Origin: Pseudacidovorax sp. RU35E | GTDB lineage: Bacteria; Pseudomonadota; Gammaproteobacteria; Burkholderiales; Burkholderiaceae_C | Direction: 5' to 3' | NCBI RefSeq assembly: GCF_900156165.1 | Contig: NZ_FTMY01000003.1 | Span: forward strand, 248,001 to 312,000 | DNA: 64,000 nucleotides | Part shown: positions 35,254 to 47,256 of the stretch, piece by piece | Numbering within the stretch: the first letter of the stretch is position 1 | Layout: the number at the start of each line of letters is the position of its first letter | Made by a program: the position numbers and the translations under genes | The notes under the pieces: model-generated | The model's input: the letters and a program-made list of their open reading frames with translations, nothing else | Told to the model about the DNA's origin: nothing | Database searches by the model: none

Positions 35254-37503
35254 ATGCCTGCTTTCCGCCGGTCGCGCTCGGCCGTCCCTCACTTTTCCTC
35301 GTCCTCTCCCCGTTCCCCGCTGCGTCCCCTGGCGCTGGCCGTCCTGGCATTGGGCGCACTGCCTGCCTGGTCGCAGACGGCGGCCGGGACTGCTGAGGCC
35401 GCATCCGATCCGGCCGCCATGCCGACCGCCACGCAACGCGCGCCGCAGAAGTCGCTGGACGCCATCACCGTGCAGGGCGCGCGCGAAAGCGCCACCACCC
35501 GCCTGCCGCTCACGGCCCGCGAGACGCCGCAGTCCGTCACCAGCGTCACGCGCGAGCAGATCGAGCGCCAGTCGCTCACGAGCATCGACGCGGTGCTGCG
35601 CAACGTGAACGGCGTGGCCGTGAGCTTCTACGACACGCAGCGCCCGCTGTACTTTGCGCGCGGCTTCCAGATCACCGACTTCCAGATTGACGGCCTGCCC
35701 AGCTACAGCAACAGCACCAACCAGGAGTTCGACACCGCGCTGTATGAGCGCATCGATGTCGTACGCGGCGCCAACGGCATCCTCACTGGCGTGGGCACGC
35801 CTTCGGCCACGGTGAGCCTCACGCGCAAGCGGCCGCAGCGGCAGTTCGCCGGCTCGGTGTCGCTGTCGGCAGGCTCGTGGGACTTCAAGCGCGCCGAGCT
35901 GGACCTGAACGTGCCGCTCAATGCCGACGGCAGCGTGCGCAGCCGCTTCGTCATCGCGCCCCAGAAGAAGGATTCCTTCCGCGACCGCTATTCGGAAGAC
36001 AAGAACGCGATGCTGGCCGTGGTCGAGGCCGACCTGGGCAGCAACACGGTCGCCTCCATCGGCTACCAGCGGCAGAAGAACGACCCCAAGGCGCCCATCT
36101 GGGGGACGATCCCGCGCTTTGCATCGGACGGCGGCAAGATCGACCTGCCGGTCTCCACCAGCTTCTCGCCGTCGTGGACGCGTTGGAGCCGCGAATCGGA
36201 GACGCTGTATGCCAACCTGGAGCACCAGTTCAACGACGACTGGAGCCTGCGCGCGAGCATCGCACGCACCGAGGGCGAGACCTTCAGCCTGCGCACCTAT
36301 GGCTATGGCCGCACCACGTCATCGGCGCCCTTCATCAACCGCCTGACGGGTGCGGGGATCACGCTGTACGGCGCCGTCGGCGGCGGCACCGAGACGCAGA
36401 ACGCCATCGACACCTACCTGTCGGGCAAGCTGCACTTCGGTGGCCGCACGCATGACGTGGTGCTGGGCATTGCCGACTACCACACGGTGACGCGCACCGA
36501 CGGCTACACCTCGCTGTCGAGCTGGCGCTACGACATTCCCAACATCTACGCCTGGAATGGCTATGCGCCGCAGCCCTACTACCGCAAGACGGGCGCCTGG
36601 AGCGAGCAGACCACCGACCAGACCGGCCTGTATGCCTCGGGCCGCTGGCGGCTGACCGACGCGCTGTCGCTGATGACCGGCGTGCGTGTGACGAACTGGG
36701 AGCGGGCGACAAGTGGCTTCAACACCGCGGGCCAGTACGTCAGCACCACCGGCGTGCAGAAGGTGGAGCGCAAGAGCACGCCCTTCGTGGGCCTGATGTA
36801 CGACGTGACGCCCGATGCATCGATCTACGCCAGCTATGGCCGCATCTTCAACCCGCAGAACTACCGCGACGCCAACAACAACCCACTGGCGCCGGTGACG
36901 GGCAGCAATGCCGAGCTCGGCATCAAGGGCAACCTGCTGGACGGACGCCTGACGGGCAGCTTCGCGATCTATGAGACCAGGCAGGACAACTTCGGCGTGC
37001 GCGATTCCAGCGTACCGGCCGGCACCTTGCCCGATGGCAGCTCGGCCTACCGGGCGGTGGACGGCACGCGCTCGTACGGCTTCGAGACCGAGCTGGCCGG
37101 CTTCGTGACGCCGCGCTGGCGCGTGAGTGCGGGCCTGACGCGCACGAAGGTGGAGCGCAATGCGAGCGACCTGATCTACGCGAACTTCCCCGAATATCTG
37201 CTGCAGTTGTCGACGGACTATCAGCTGAGCGGCGCGCTGGCACCGCTGTCGGTGGGCGGTGGGCTGCAGTGGCAGACCAAGATCGAGGGCTTCAACATCC
37301 CGCATCCGATCCTGGGCACGGTGACGGTGACCGATCCGCCGGTGGCGGTGCTGAATCTGCGGGCGACGTGGAAGTTCAACGAGCGGCTGAGCGCGACGCT
37401 GAACATCAACAACGCGACGAACAAGAAGTACTGGGCCAACCTGGACTACGCCAACTATGCGGATCCGCGCAACATCATGCTGACGTTGCGGGCGAAGTTC
37501 TGA
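35254..37503 (+). CDS. TonB-dependent siderophore receptor
   Basis: This outer-membrane receptor of 749 residues would take up ferric siderophores using TonB-ExbB-ExbD energy. It has a signal peptide ending near ALPAWSQ, a TonB-box-like DAITVQGA, and a plug domain with TARETPQSVTSVTREQIE and YERIDVVRGANGIL. The barrel ends with NIMLTLRAKF. The start at 35254 is supported by CAGGAG 8 nt upstream; an earlier in-frame ATG lacks this. The plug resembles FpvA/FhuE-type receptors. No siderophore synthesis or sigma/anti-sigma pair is adjacent, so it may use foreign siderophores. Confidence 0.93.
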   Translation: MPAFRRSRSAVPHFSSSSPRSPLRPLALAVLALGALPAWSQTAAGTAEAASDPAAMPTATQRAPQKSLDAITVQGARESATTRLPLTARETPQSVTSVTREQIERQSLTSIDAVLRNVNGVAVSFYDTQRPLYFARGFQITDFQIDGLPSYSNSTNQEFDTALYERIDVVRGANGILTGVGTPSATVSLTRKRPQRQFAGSVSLSAGSWDFKRAELDLNVPLNADGSVRSRFVIAPQKKDSFRDRYSEDKNAMLAVVEADLGSNTVASIGYQRQKNDPKAPIWGTIPRFASDGGKIDLPVSTSFSPSWTRWSRESETLYANLEHQFNDDWSLRASIARTEGETFSLRTYGYGRTTSSAPFINRLTGAGITLYGAVGGGTETQNAIDTYLSGKLHFGGRTHDVVLGIADYHTVTRTDGYTSLSSWRYDIPNIYAWNGYAPQPYYRKTGAWSEQTTDQTGLYASGRWRLTDALSLMTGVRVTNWERATSGFNTAGQYVSTTGVQKVERKSTPFVGLMYDVTPDASIYASYGRIFNPQNYRDANNNPLAPVTGSNAELGIKGNLLDGRLTGSFAIYETRQDNFGVRDSSVPAGTLPDGSSAYRAVDGTRSYGFETELAGFVTPRWRVSAGLTRTKVERNASDLIYANFPEYLLQLSTDYQLSGALAPLSVGGGLQWQTKIEGFNIPHPILGTVTVTDPPVAVLNLRATWKFNERLSATLNINNATNKKYWANLDYANYADPRNIMLTLRAKF

Positions 37504-37531
37504 CGGCTTGCCGGAGCGAGGTTCCTCTGTC

Positions 37532-37552
37532 CTGAGTGCTGAGTGCTGAATG
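37532..37552. repeat. Three tandem 7-bp units (CTGAGTG)
   Basis: CTGAGTG occurs twice and is followed by CTGAATG, directly after the receptor gene. A second 7-bp-period array with the unit CGTGCTG lies at 37840-37860. Confidence 0.7.
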
Positions 37553-37569
37553 CGGGTGCCCGGTGGTCC

Positions 37570-37813
37570 GGCCCTGGTGCCGGTGAGGGCGTGGCGGCGC
37601 TTCAAGTGGGGCGGTCGGCTCCGCCGACTTCCCTCCGGTGCTCGGACAGCCGGGCCGCGGCAGAACTCGCTACGCGCTTCGCGCTGCGCTCAAACAACTG
37701 CCGCGAGTCAGATCACGAAGCGGGCCTGTCCTTCGGCAGGCCCGCAGCCCGTCCGCCCTGCGCTCCTCGGCACCCCACAGGCGCGCCGCCACGCCCTCAC
37801 CGGCACCAGGGCC
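37570..37813 (+). repeat. MITE-like element, copy 1
   Basis: A perfect 31-bp inverted repeat (37570-37600 and 37783-37813) encloses 182 bp. The core at 37664-37771 recurs, inverted, at 38122-38229 with the same 108-bp length and about eight differences. No open frame in it resembles a transposase. Confidence 0.75.
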
Positions 37814-37839
37814 TGTGCTGCAGTTGATCGGCCCGCATG

Positions 37840-37860
37840 CGTGCTGCGTGCTGCGTGCTG
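37840..37860. repeat. Three tandem 7-bp units (CGTGCTG)
   Basis: Three exact CGTGCTG copies lie between the element copies. This is a simple tandem repeat that could vary in number by slippage. Confidence 0.7.
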
Positions 37861-37893
37861 CTTGCGGTCTATCTCCTCGCGCAATAAGGTGAC

Positions 37894-37967
37894 CCGTTCG
37901 CCCTGAGCTCGTCGAAGGGCTTAGACCCGCGTGCATGCACTGGCTTCGACAGGCTCAGCCCGAACGG
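37894..37967. repeat. REPIN-like paired palindromic repeat
   Basis: CCGTTCGCCCTGAGCTCGTC and the inverse of GACAGGCTCAGCCCGAACGG face each other about 20 bp apart, forming a long imperfect hairpin. This resembles the dispersed GGCTTCGACAGGCTCAGCCC-type repeats known from many proteobacterial genomes. Confidence 0.65.
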
Positions 37968-38078
37968 TCGTCAGCCCGGACGGCTCTTGTTCGGCTGGCC
38001 GTGTTGCTTCCTTCGCTGAGGTCGCGGATCGAACACCAGCGGGCGTTGGGGGCCTTGAATGCACAACGGCAGCCTCCA

Positions 38079-38328
38079 CGCGCCGGTGTCGGACTCAGGG
38101 TGCGCGGGCGATTTCGGGGTCGGCGAGGAGCGCAGGATGGACGGGCTGCAGGCCTGCCGAAGGACAGGCCTGCTTCGTGATCTGACTCGCGGCGTTTGTC
38201 TGAGCGCAGCGCGAAGCGCGTAGCGAGTTATGCCGCGTGCCCGTCCATCCGAGCACCGCAGCGGAGTCGGCCCGAAGGGCCGACCGACCCCGTATGAGCC
38301 CGCGCACCCGGAGCCCGGCACCGGCGCG
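38079..38328 (-). repeat. MITE-like element, copy 2 (inverted)
   Basis: Terminal inverted repeats of 31 bp (38079-38109 and 38298-38328) differ at three positions. The 108-bp core matches copy 1 on the other strand. The ends are only partly similar to those of copy 1, so the two are diverged members of one family. Confidence 0.75.
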
Positions 38329-38434
38329 CGCCCCGGACTTGAAACCCGAGCAGTCATTCCATCCGAGTAAGCCGTGGCCCAACGGCGCCGCAACCTTTTC
38401 GCCGCTGCCTACAGGCACGACGCCCGTCAGCCGC

Positions 38435-40591
38435 TCACGAACTCATCGGCTCACCAGCCACCATCACGATCATCGACCGCGCTGTCACCGTGTACGTCTG
38501 CCCCGCCTCGAACGCAGCCCCGACCTGGTCCACCGGTGCCTGCGGATCGACGTCATGCGCCGTGTCCACCGCCAGCGTCCACTGCGTGCCTTCGCCATGC
38601 TCTGGCAGCTTGAAGTCCAGCGCGTCTTCCCAGGCGTTGAAGACCAGCAGCACGCTGCGGTCCAGGCTTCGGCGGGCGATGGCGGTCGCGCGGGCGTGGC
38701 CTTCCAGCAGCATGCCGAAGCAGCGCGTGCGCGAATCTTCCCAGTGACTGGACTCCATCTCGGTGCCGTCGCACGACAGCCAGGTCACGTCCTTGACCTG
38801 CAGCTCCTCGTCGAAGGCGCCCGTCAGGAAGCGGTTGCGCCGCAGCACGGGCAGCGTCTGGCGCAGGTGCGTGAGCCGCTTGAAGAAGGCGATGAGCGAG
38901 CGGCCCCGGTCGTCGATGCCCTCCCAGTCGAACCAGGAGATCTCGTTGTCCTGGCAATAGGCGTTGTTGTTGCCTTGCTGCGTGCGGCCGAACTCGTCGC
39001 CGGCCAGCACCATCGGCGTGCCCTGCGACAGCAGCAGCGTGGCCAGCATGTTGCGCTGCTGGCGGGCCCGCAGCGTCAGCACGGTCTCGTCGTCGGTGGG
39101 GCCCTCGGCGCCGCAGTTCCAGCTGCGGTTGTCCGAATGGCCGTCGCGGTTGCCCTCGCCGTTGGCGTCGTTGTGCTTGTCGTTGTAGCTGGCCCAGTCG
39201 GCCAGGGTGAAGCCATCGTGCGCCGTCAGGAAATTGACACTTGCCCACGGCCGGCGGCCACGCTTGTTGAAGCGATCCGCGCTTCCCGTCACGCAACTGG
39301 CCAGGGCCGGTGCCATGGCCTCGTCGCCCTTCCAGAAGGCGCGCACCGTGTCGCGGAAGCGGTCGTTCCATTCCGCCCAGCCCGGCGGAAAACCGCCCAC
39401 CTGGTAGCCCCCCGGGCCGCAGTCCCAGGGCTCGGCGATCAGCTTCACGCTGCTGAGCACCGGGTCCTGACGGCAGCTGTCGAGGAAGCCGTGGCCCTCG
39501 TCGAAGCCGTAGGGCTCGCGCGCCAGGATGGTTGCCAGGTCGAAGCGGAAGCCGTCGACGCGCATTTCCGTCACCCAGTAGCGCAGGCTGTCCGTCACCA
39601 TCTGCAGCACGCGCGGATGGCTCAGGTTGAGCGTGTTGCCGGTGCCGGTGTCGTTGATGTAGTAGCGCGCGCCGGGGCCACCGTCGCCACCGGGCATCAG
39701 GCGGTAGTAGCTCGCGTTGTCGATGCCCTTGAAGCTCAGCGTCGGGCCCAGCTCGTTGCCCTCGGGCGTGTGGTTGTAGACCACGTCCATGATCACTTCC
39801 AGGCCCTGGCCGTGCAGCAGGTCGACCATGCCCTTGAACTCGTCGATGGACGGCTCGCTCAGGTAGCGCGGCTCCAGCGCGAAGAAGCCGATGGTGTCGT
39901 AGCCCCAGTAGTTGCGCAGGTCCTTCTCCTCGAGGAAGGACTGGGTGAGGAAGCGCTGCACCGGCAGCAGCTCCACGGTGGTCACGCCCAGCTCACGCAT
40001 GTGGCGCATCACCTCGTCGTTGGCCAGGCCGGCGAAGGTGCCGCGCAGGTGCTCCGGTACCGCAGGGTGGCGCATGGTGTGGCCGCGGACGTGCGTCTCG
40101 TAGACGATGGTGCGCTCCCATGGCACGCGCGGCGCGCGCGGCTGCTTCCATTCGAAGCGCGAATCCACCACCACGCACTTGGGCACGAAGGGCGCGCTGT
40201 CGCGCTCGTCGAAGCTCAGGTCGCCGTCCTCGTGGCCCACGGTGTAGCCGAAGATCTCGGGCGCCCACTTGAGCTCGCCCATGTGCGCCTTGGCGTAGGG
40301 ATCGAGCAGCAGCTTGTTGTGGTTGAAGCGGTGGCCGTTCTCGGGCTCGTAGGGGCCATGCACGCGCAGGCCGTAACGGGCACCGGGCAGCAGGCCGGGG
40401 ACGAAGCCATGCCAGACTTCATCGGTGTATTCGGGCAGGGTGACGCGGCCGGTTTCGTTCTGGCCGCTTTCGTCGTAGATGCAGACCTCCACGCGGGTGG
40501 CATGGGCGGAAAAGACGGCGAAGTTGACGCCGTCGCCGGTGAACGTGGCGCCCAGGGGATGAGGCAGGCCTTCCCGGACTTCGAGAGACAT
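38435..40591 (-). CDS. glgX: Glycogen debranching enzyme GlgX, second copy
   Basis: The 718-residue product has the same layout as the operon copy. The N-terminal domain contains HPLGATFTGDGVNFAVFSAH. The GH13 barrel has the nucleophile in MRVDGFRFDLATILAREPYG, the acid/base in KLIAEPWDCGPGGYQVGG, and FLTAHDGFTLADWASYND. It differs from the 22.6-kb copy at most positions outside the core motifs and is about 40 residues longer. AAGGAG lies 9 nt upstream of the start. It stands alone, divergent from the NUDIX gene. Confidence 0.94.
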   Translation of the reverse strand: MSLEVREGLPHPLGATFTGDGVNFAVFSAHATRVEVCIYDESGQNETGRVTLPEYTDEVWHGFVPGLLPGARYGLRVHGPYEPENGHRFNHNKLLLDPYAKAHMGELKWAPEIFGYTVGHEDGDLSFDERDSAPFVPKCVVVDSRFEWKQPRAPRVPWERTIVYETHVRGHTMRHPAVPEHLRGTFAGLANDEVMRHMRELGVTTVELLPVQRFLTQSFLEEKDLRNYWGYDTIGFFALEPRYLSEPSIDEFKGMVDLLHGQGLEVIMDVVYNHTPEGNELGPTLSFKGIDNASYYRLMPGGDGGPGARYYINDTGTGNTLNLSHPRVLQMVTDSLRYWVTEMRVDGFRFDLATILAREPYGFDEGHGFLDSCRQDPVLSSVKLIAEPWDCGPGGYQVGGFPPGWAEWNDRFRDTVRAFWKGDEAMAPALASCVTGSADRFNKRGRRPWASVNFLTAHDGFTLADWASYNDKHNDANGEGNRDGHSDNRSWNCGAEGPTDDETVLTLRARQQRNMLATLLLSQGTPMVLAGDEFGRTQQGNNNAYCQDNEISWFDWEGIDDRGRSLIAFFKRLTHLRQTLPVLRRNRFLTGAFDEELQVKDVTWLSCDGTEMESSHWEDSRTRCFGMLLEGHARATAIARRSLDRSVLLVFNAWEDALDFKLPEHGEGTQWTLAVDTAHDVDPQAPVDQVGAAFEAGQTYTVTARSMIVMVAGEPMSS

Positions 40592-40746
40592 GGTGGGGGC
40601 TCCTTAGAGGATGGCGGCATGGCCCGGGCGTGCGCCCCCACAGGGGAAGGCTGACGACCGCCAGCCGGTGCGCTCCAAGGCGAGGCGGTCAGCCTAGCTG
40701 CGGTGCAGCATGTCGCCTGTAGGACGCCACAAGCAGGCCCGGCCGG

Positions 40747-40752
40747 CACAAT
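40747..40752 (+). promoter_or_regulatory. -10 box (CACAAT) for the NUDIX gene
   Basis: CCGGCACAATGG lies 43 bp before the chosen start. If this is the promoter, the in-frame ATG at 40751 lies inside it and cannot be the start. Confidence 0.4.
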
Positions 40753-40795
40753 GGCTGCTGCCGCTCCGCCGACGGAGCGGTTTCAGGAACCCCCG

Positions 40796-41695
40796 ATGAC
40801 GCCGCCCTCCACGCCGCCTGTCCTGCCCATCGAAGCCGCTTCCAGCGTCTTGCTGCTGCGGGACGGTCCGGGCGGGCTGGAGGTGTTCATGGTGCGCCGG
40901 CACGACCGCTCCTCCGTGCTCGGTGGCGCCTGGGTCTTTCCGGGTGGCAAGGTGGACCTGGTCGACGCCCACCCCGAGATCGCGCCCGACGCCGACCCGC
41001 AGGCACTGCCCTTCCGCCTGGCCGAGCCGGAACTGCCTGCCTCGGTCGCGCTGGCGCTGCACATGGCGGCCCTGCGAGAGGTGTTCGAGGAATGCGGCGT
41101 GCTCTTCGCACACGGAGCGAGCGGCGCCACGCCGGCGGCCTGGGTGGCGCGGGTGCATGCACTGTGCGACGACGGCCTGCGCCTGGACGCCGCCATGGCC
41201 GAGGCCGGGCTGCAGCCGCAGCTGCTGTCGCTGCATCCCTTCTCGCGCTGGATCACGCCGGAGCGCTCGGTCTCCTTCCAGGGTCGGCGATTCGACACCC
41301 GGTTCTTCATCGCCGCGCTGCCCCTGGGCCAGACGGCCGAGCACGACGACCACGAGGCCGTCGCCAGCGCCTGGCTGTCGCCGCGCGAGGCGCTGCAGCA
41401 GTATTGGGACGGCCGCATGGCGCTGGCGCCGCCGCAGATCATGAGCCTGGTGCACCTGGCGCATGCGAGTGCGCGGGGCGACCTGGCCGACCTCATGGCA
41501 GCCGTCCGCGAGCGTGGGCCCTACTGTGTGCGACCGCATGTGATGGACCTGCCCGACGGTGGCAAGGCCATGGCCTATCCGGGGGACCCGGCGCATGACG
41601 TGCCCGAGCGCGCCATGCCCGGGCCGCTGCGGCTGTTCGTCAAGGGGCCGGGGCGCTTCGAGCCCGAGGGCGGCATCGACGGCTTCTGGGCCTGA
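40796..41695 (+). CDS. NUDIX hydrolase (NUDT19-like)
   Basis: The 299-residue product begins with a NUDIX fold: VLLLRDGPGGLEVFMVRRHD, then GGAWVFPGGKVDLVDAHP. The catalytic helix MAALREVFEECGVLF is separated from the glycine pair by about 45 residues. This split NUDIX box is typical of the NUDT7/NUDT19 group, which acts on coenzyme A or related esters; the substrate here is inferred only. The C-terminal part (SRWITPERSVSFQGRRFDTR) also fits that group. The start at 40796 is favoured by an upstream AGGA. It converges with ssb across a strong bidirectional terminator. Confidence 0.85.
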   Translation: MTPPSTPPVLPIEAASSVLLLRDGPGGLEVFMVRRHDRSSVLGGAWVFPGGKVDLVDAHPEIAPDADPQALPFRLAEPELPASVALALHMAALREVFEECGVLFAHGASGATPAAWVARVHALCDDGLRLDAAMAEAGLQPQLLSLHPFSRWITPERSVSFQGRRFDTRFFIAALPLGQTAEHDDHEAVASAWLSPREALQQYWDGRMALAPPQIMSLVHLAHASARGDLADLMAAVRERGPYCVRPHVMDLPDGGKAMAYPGDPAHDVPERAMPGPLRLFVKGPGRFEPEGGIDGFWA

Positions 41696-41755
41696 GCGGC
41701 GCACCTCGCCGCCGCGGTGGCGGCCCGGCCTCCGGATCCCGGTGACCCCGACATG

Positions 41756-41799
41756 CGACAAGGCCCGCGTCTCCGGTGAAGGAGCCGCGGGCCTTGTCG
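41756..41799. terminator. Bidirectional hairpin terminator between the NUDIX gene and ssb
   Basis: CGACAAGGCCCGCG (41756-41769) and its exact complement at 41786-41799 form a 14-bp stem. The loop itself folds as CTCC/GGAG. The placement between convergent genes suggests it stops both transcripts. Confidence 0.75.
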
Positions 41800-41851
41800 T
41801 GAGCGGGCTTCGATGCGCCAGCCTGTGCCGGCTGGCGCCATCCCCGCGCGA

Positions 41852-42427
41852 TCAGAAGGGGATGTCGTCGTCCATGTCGTCGAAGCCCGTGGGCGCGCGC
41901 GAGGGCGCGGGCGCCGGGGCCGGACGGGGTGCGGGTGCGCGGGGGGCTGCCGCTGCGCGCGGGGCATAGCCGCCACCGCCGCCGCCACCCCCATTGCCGC
42001 CGCCGTAGCCGCCGCCACCCCCACCGCCGCCGCCCATGCCGTACTCGTCGTCGCCACCACCGCCGCCGCCGCCGCCCGGTGCACCCATGCCCTGACGGCT
42101 GCCCAGCATCTGCATCTGGTCGACGCGGATGTCGGTGGCGTACTTCTCGATGCCGTCCTTGTCGGTGTACTTGCGGGTGCGGATGGCGCCTTCGACGTAG
42201 ATCTGCGAGCCCTTGCGCAGGTACTGCGCGGCGATCTCGGCCAGGCGGCCGTTGAACACCAGGCGGTGCCACTCGGTGGCTTCGCGCATCTCGCCGGACT
42301 GCTTGTCCTTCCAGCGGTCGGTGGTGGCCAGCGTCGCGTTGCAGACCTGGTCGCCACTGGGGAAGGTGCGGGTTTCGGGATCGCGGCCGAGATTGCCGAC
42401 GAGGATGACTTTGTTGACCGATGCCAT
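41852..42427 (-). CDS. ssb: Single-stranded DNA-binding protein
   Basis: SSB coats single-stranded DNA in replication and repair. The product is 191 residues. The OB fold spans about residues 1-110 and includes [20 protein letters not shown], then [21 protein letters not shown] linker from about 115 to 155 is made largely of glycine. A proline/alanine section and the acidic tip [10 protein letters not shown] follow, which recruits partner proteins. The glycine tract is encoded by GGC/GGT-type repeats and is probably variable among relatives. It is divergent from clcA. Confidence 0.97.
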   Translation of the reverse strand: MASVNKVILVGNLGRDPETRTFPSGDQVCNATLATTDRWKDKQSGEMREATEWHRLVFNGRLAEIAAQYLRKGSQIYVEGAIRTRKYTDKDGIEKYATDIRVDQMQMLGSRQGMGAPGGGGGGGGDDEYGMGGGGGGGGGYGGGNGGGGGGGGYAPRAAAAPRAPAPRPAPAPAPSRAPTGFDDMDDDIPF

Positions 42428-42588
42428 GGTGTTCGCTGCCCCTGCTGAGTGGAAAAAGAGGAAGGTTGCGGAAAAAAACGAGCCGGCCATTGTGCCCGAT
42501 GTGCCTTGTCCGGACGCCGCCGCGGGCAGGCCGCGCGACCGGCGCCCGTGAACTTCTGCGCCGGAGCGGCCAGCCCGGGCCGAGGGCG

Positions 42589-42594
42589 CAGAAT
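42589..42594 (+). promoter_or_regulatory. -10 box (CAGAAT) for clcA
   Basis: GCAGAATCGGCCGCTGC ends at the start codon at 42605, so the mRNA would begin within a few bases of the ATG. It matches four of six consensus bases and is the weakest member of the recurring set. Confidence 0.3.
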
Positions 42595-42604
42595 CGGCCG
42601 CTGC

Positions 42605-44041
42605 ATGAACCGCGAACCCGACTTCCTCGAGAACCTGCGCGCCGAGTTCTCCAGCTTCCGCACCTGGCTCGACCGGGCCATCGTCCTGGGCTATGCGGTG
42701 CTCGCTGGCCTCTTCGTGGTGGGCTTCACGCTGGCTGCCGAATGGGCCTTCGGCCTCTTCGAGCGGCTCTACCACGCCCAGCCCTGGGCGGTGCTGATCT
42801 GGACGCCGCTGGCCACGGCCGGCATCGTGGCCATCACCCGCCGCTGGTTCCCGGCGGCCTCGGGCTCGGGCATTCCGCAGGTCAAGGCCGCGCTCGACGA
42901 CGAGCTGCCGCCGCCCGAGCGCAGCCGCTTCGCGTCGCTGCGCCTGACGCTCGCCAAGATCGTGCTGGGCACGGCCAGCTTCGCCGCCGGGCTGTCGGTG
43001 GGCCGCGAGGGCCCGTCCGTGCAGGTGGCGGCCGGCGTCATGCAGCACGCGCGGCGCTGGCTGTCGCCACGCACCACCATCGACGCGCGGGCGCTGCTGG
43101 TGGCCGGGGGCGCGGCGGGCATCGCGGGTGCCTTCAATGCGCCACTGGCCGGCGTGGTCTTCGCCATCGAAGAGCTGGTCGGTCGCCTGGAGGCCCGCGC
43201 CAGCGGCGTGGTGATCGCCGCCATCGTGCTGGCCGGCCTGGTGGCCGTGTCGGCCTTCGGCAACTTCAGCTACTTCGGCCGCATCCAGGTGCCGCGGCTG
43301 GGCTGGGACATCGCCGGCCCCGGCCTGGGCGTGGCCCTGGCCTGCGGCGTGGCGGGCGGCGTGTTCTCGCGGCTGATGATCGCCTCGCTCACCAACGCGC
43401 CGCAGCGGCTCACGCGGCTGCGGGCGCGGGCGCCGGTGCGCTTCGCGGCGGTCTGCGGTCTGCTGGTGGCGGCCATGGGCCTGGCTTCGGGCGGTGCCAC
43501 CTTCGGCGCCGGCTCCGAGGCGGTCAAGCAGATGCTCGCGGGCCATGACGAGCTGACGCCGGTCTACACCCTGCTCAAGTTCATCGCCACCTGGGTCACG
43601 GCCTGGAGCGGCGTGCCCGGCGGCATCTTCGCGCCCTCGCTGTCCATCGGCGCCGGCATCGGCGACGCGGTGGCCTCGGCCGCTGGCCAAGGCCTGGGGC
43701 CGGCGCTCATCGCCATGGGCATGGCCGGCTTCCTGGCCGCCGTGACGCAGGCGCCGCTCACGGCCTTCATCATCGTGATGGAGATGGTCGACGGCCATGC
43801 CATGGTGCTGAGCCTGATGGCCTGCGCCATGCTGGCCAGCCTGGTGTCGCGCATGATCAGCCGGCCGCTGTACGAGGCCCTGGCCGAGCACATGGTGGCG
43901 GCGGTGGTGCGGCCCGAGCCGGTGCCGCCCCCGGTCGCCGCCGTCGCCGCCGAGCCGCCCGCCGCTGCCGTCGAATCGGCGCCGGAGCCCAGCCCGGAGC
44001 CCCCGCCGCCAGCCGGGCCGCATTCCGCGAAGGAGCGTTGA
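42605..44041 (+). CDS. clcA: ClC-family chloride channel or H+/Cl- exchanger
   Basis: The 478-residue membrane protein carries the ClC ion-path motifs GSGIPQV (near residue 91), GREGPSV (near residue 136) and GGIFAPSL (near residue 341), plus [17 protein letters not shown]. The gating glutamate in GREGP and a glutamate in FAIEEL, corresponding to the proton glutamate of exchangers, are both present. Proton-coupled exchange is therefore plausible. A C-terminal tail of about 40 residues is rich in proline, alanine and glutamate and has no CBS domain. It lies 50 bp before uvrA. Confidence 0.92.
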   Translation: MNREPDFLENLRAEFSSFRTWLDRAIVLGYAVLAGLFVVGFTLAAEWAFGLFERLYHAQPWAVLIWTPLATAGIVAITRRWFPAASGSGIPQVKAALDDELPPPERSRFASLRLTLAKIVLGTASFAAGLSVGREGPSVQVAAGVMQHARRWLSPRTTIDARALLVAGGAAGIAGAFNAPLAGVVFAIEELVGRLEARASGVVIAAIVLAGLVAVSAFGNFSYFGRIQVPRLGWDIAGPGLGVALACGVAGGVFSRLMIASLTNAPQRLTRLRARAPVRFAAVCGLLVAAMGLASGGATFGAGSEAVKQMLAGHDELTPVYTLLKFIATWVTAWSGVPGGIFAPSLSIGAGIGDAVASAAGQGLGPALIAMGMAGFLAAVTQAPLTAFIIVMEMVDGHAMVLSLMACAMLASLVSRMISRPLYEALAEHMVAAVVRPEPVPPPVAAVAAEPPAAAVESAPEPSPEPPPPAGPHSAKER

Positions 44042-44055
44042 CGCCGCCGGCGGTC

Positions 44056-44061
44056 TATCAT
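44056..44061 (+). promoter_or_regulatory. -10 box (TATCAT) for uvrA
   Basis: TATCAT matches five of six consensus bases and lies 30 bp before the GTG start chosen for uvrA. It supports that start over the upstream in-frame ATG at 44038, which would precede the promoter. Confidence 0.45.
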
Positions 44062-44091
44062 GCCCGGTTGCCCTGCACGAACCGCCCGCCT

Positions 44092-47154
<3,063 letters not shown>

Positions 47155-47178
47155 GGGGGTGGAGGCGCCCGACCTCCA

Positions 47179-47256
47179 TCAGGCGCAGCCGCGCGTGATC
47201 GACGCCTCCGCCATGTAGCCGAGGTAGTCGGCGACGCGCAGCGGATGCTGCGTCAT
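47179..47256 (-). pseudogene. Remnant of a HepT-type (HEPN/DUF86) toxin gene
   Basis: Overlapping the mntA stop (ATGA), a frame begins MTQHPLRVADYLGYMAEAS and ends after 25 codons. The first 18 or so residues match, from memory, the start of HEPN/DUF86 toxins (HPxRVxDYLxHI). The remaining 80-90 residues, including the RxxxH active site, are absent. Only 24 bp then separate it from the uvrA stop, so the rest was deleted rather than frameshifted. Confidence 0.65.

Larger units (their letters stand above)
37504..38434. other. Repeat-rich intergenic region without genes
   Basis: This 931-bp stretch between the receptor gene and glgX2 holds no supported gene. It contains two inverted copies of a roughly 245-bp element with terminal inverted repeats, a paired 26-bp palindromic repeat between them, and two short arrays of a 7-bp unit. 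The remaining 105 bp before glgX2 show nothing recognisable. Confidence 0.8.

Noticed and set aside
37532-37860. Possible CRISPR array from short tandem repeats
   Set aside because: Units are 7 bp, directly adjacent, without spacers or cas genes.
37931-38393. Small open frames in the repeat region
   Set aside because: They run through the inverted repeats, lack ribosome binding sites and change with repeat orientation.
41930-42090. GGC/GGT-rich tract as a separate repeat element
   Set aside because: It encodes the glycine linker of SSB, which is expected to be low-complexity.
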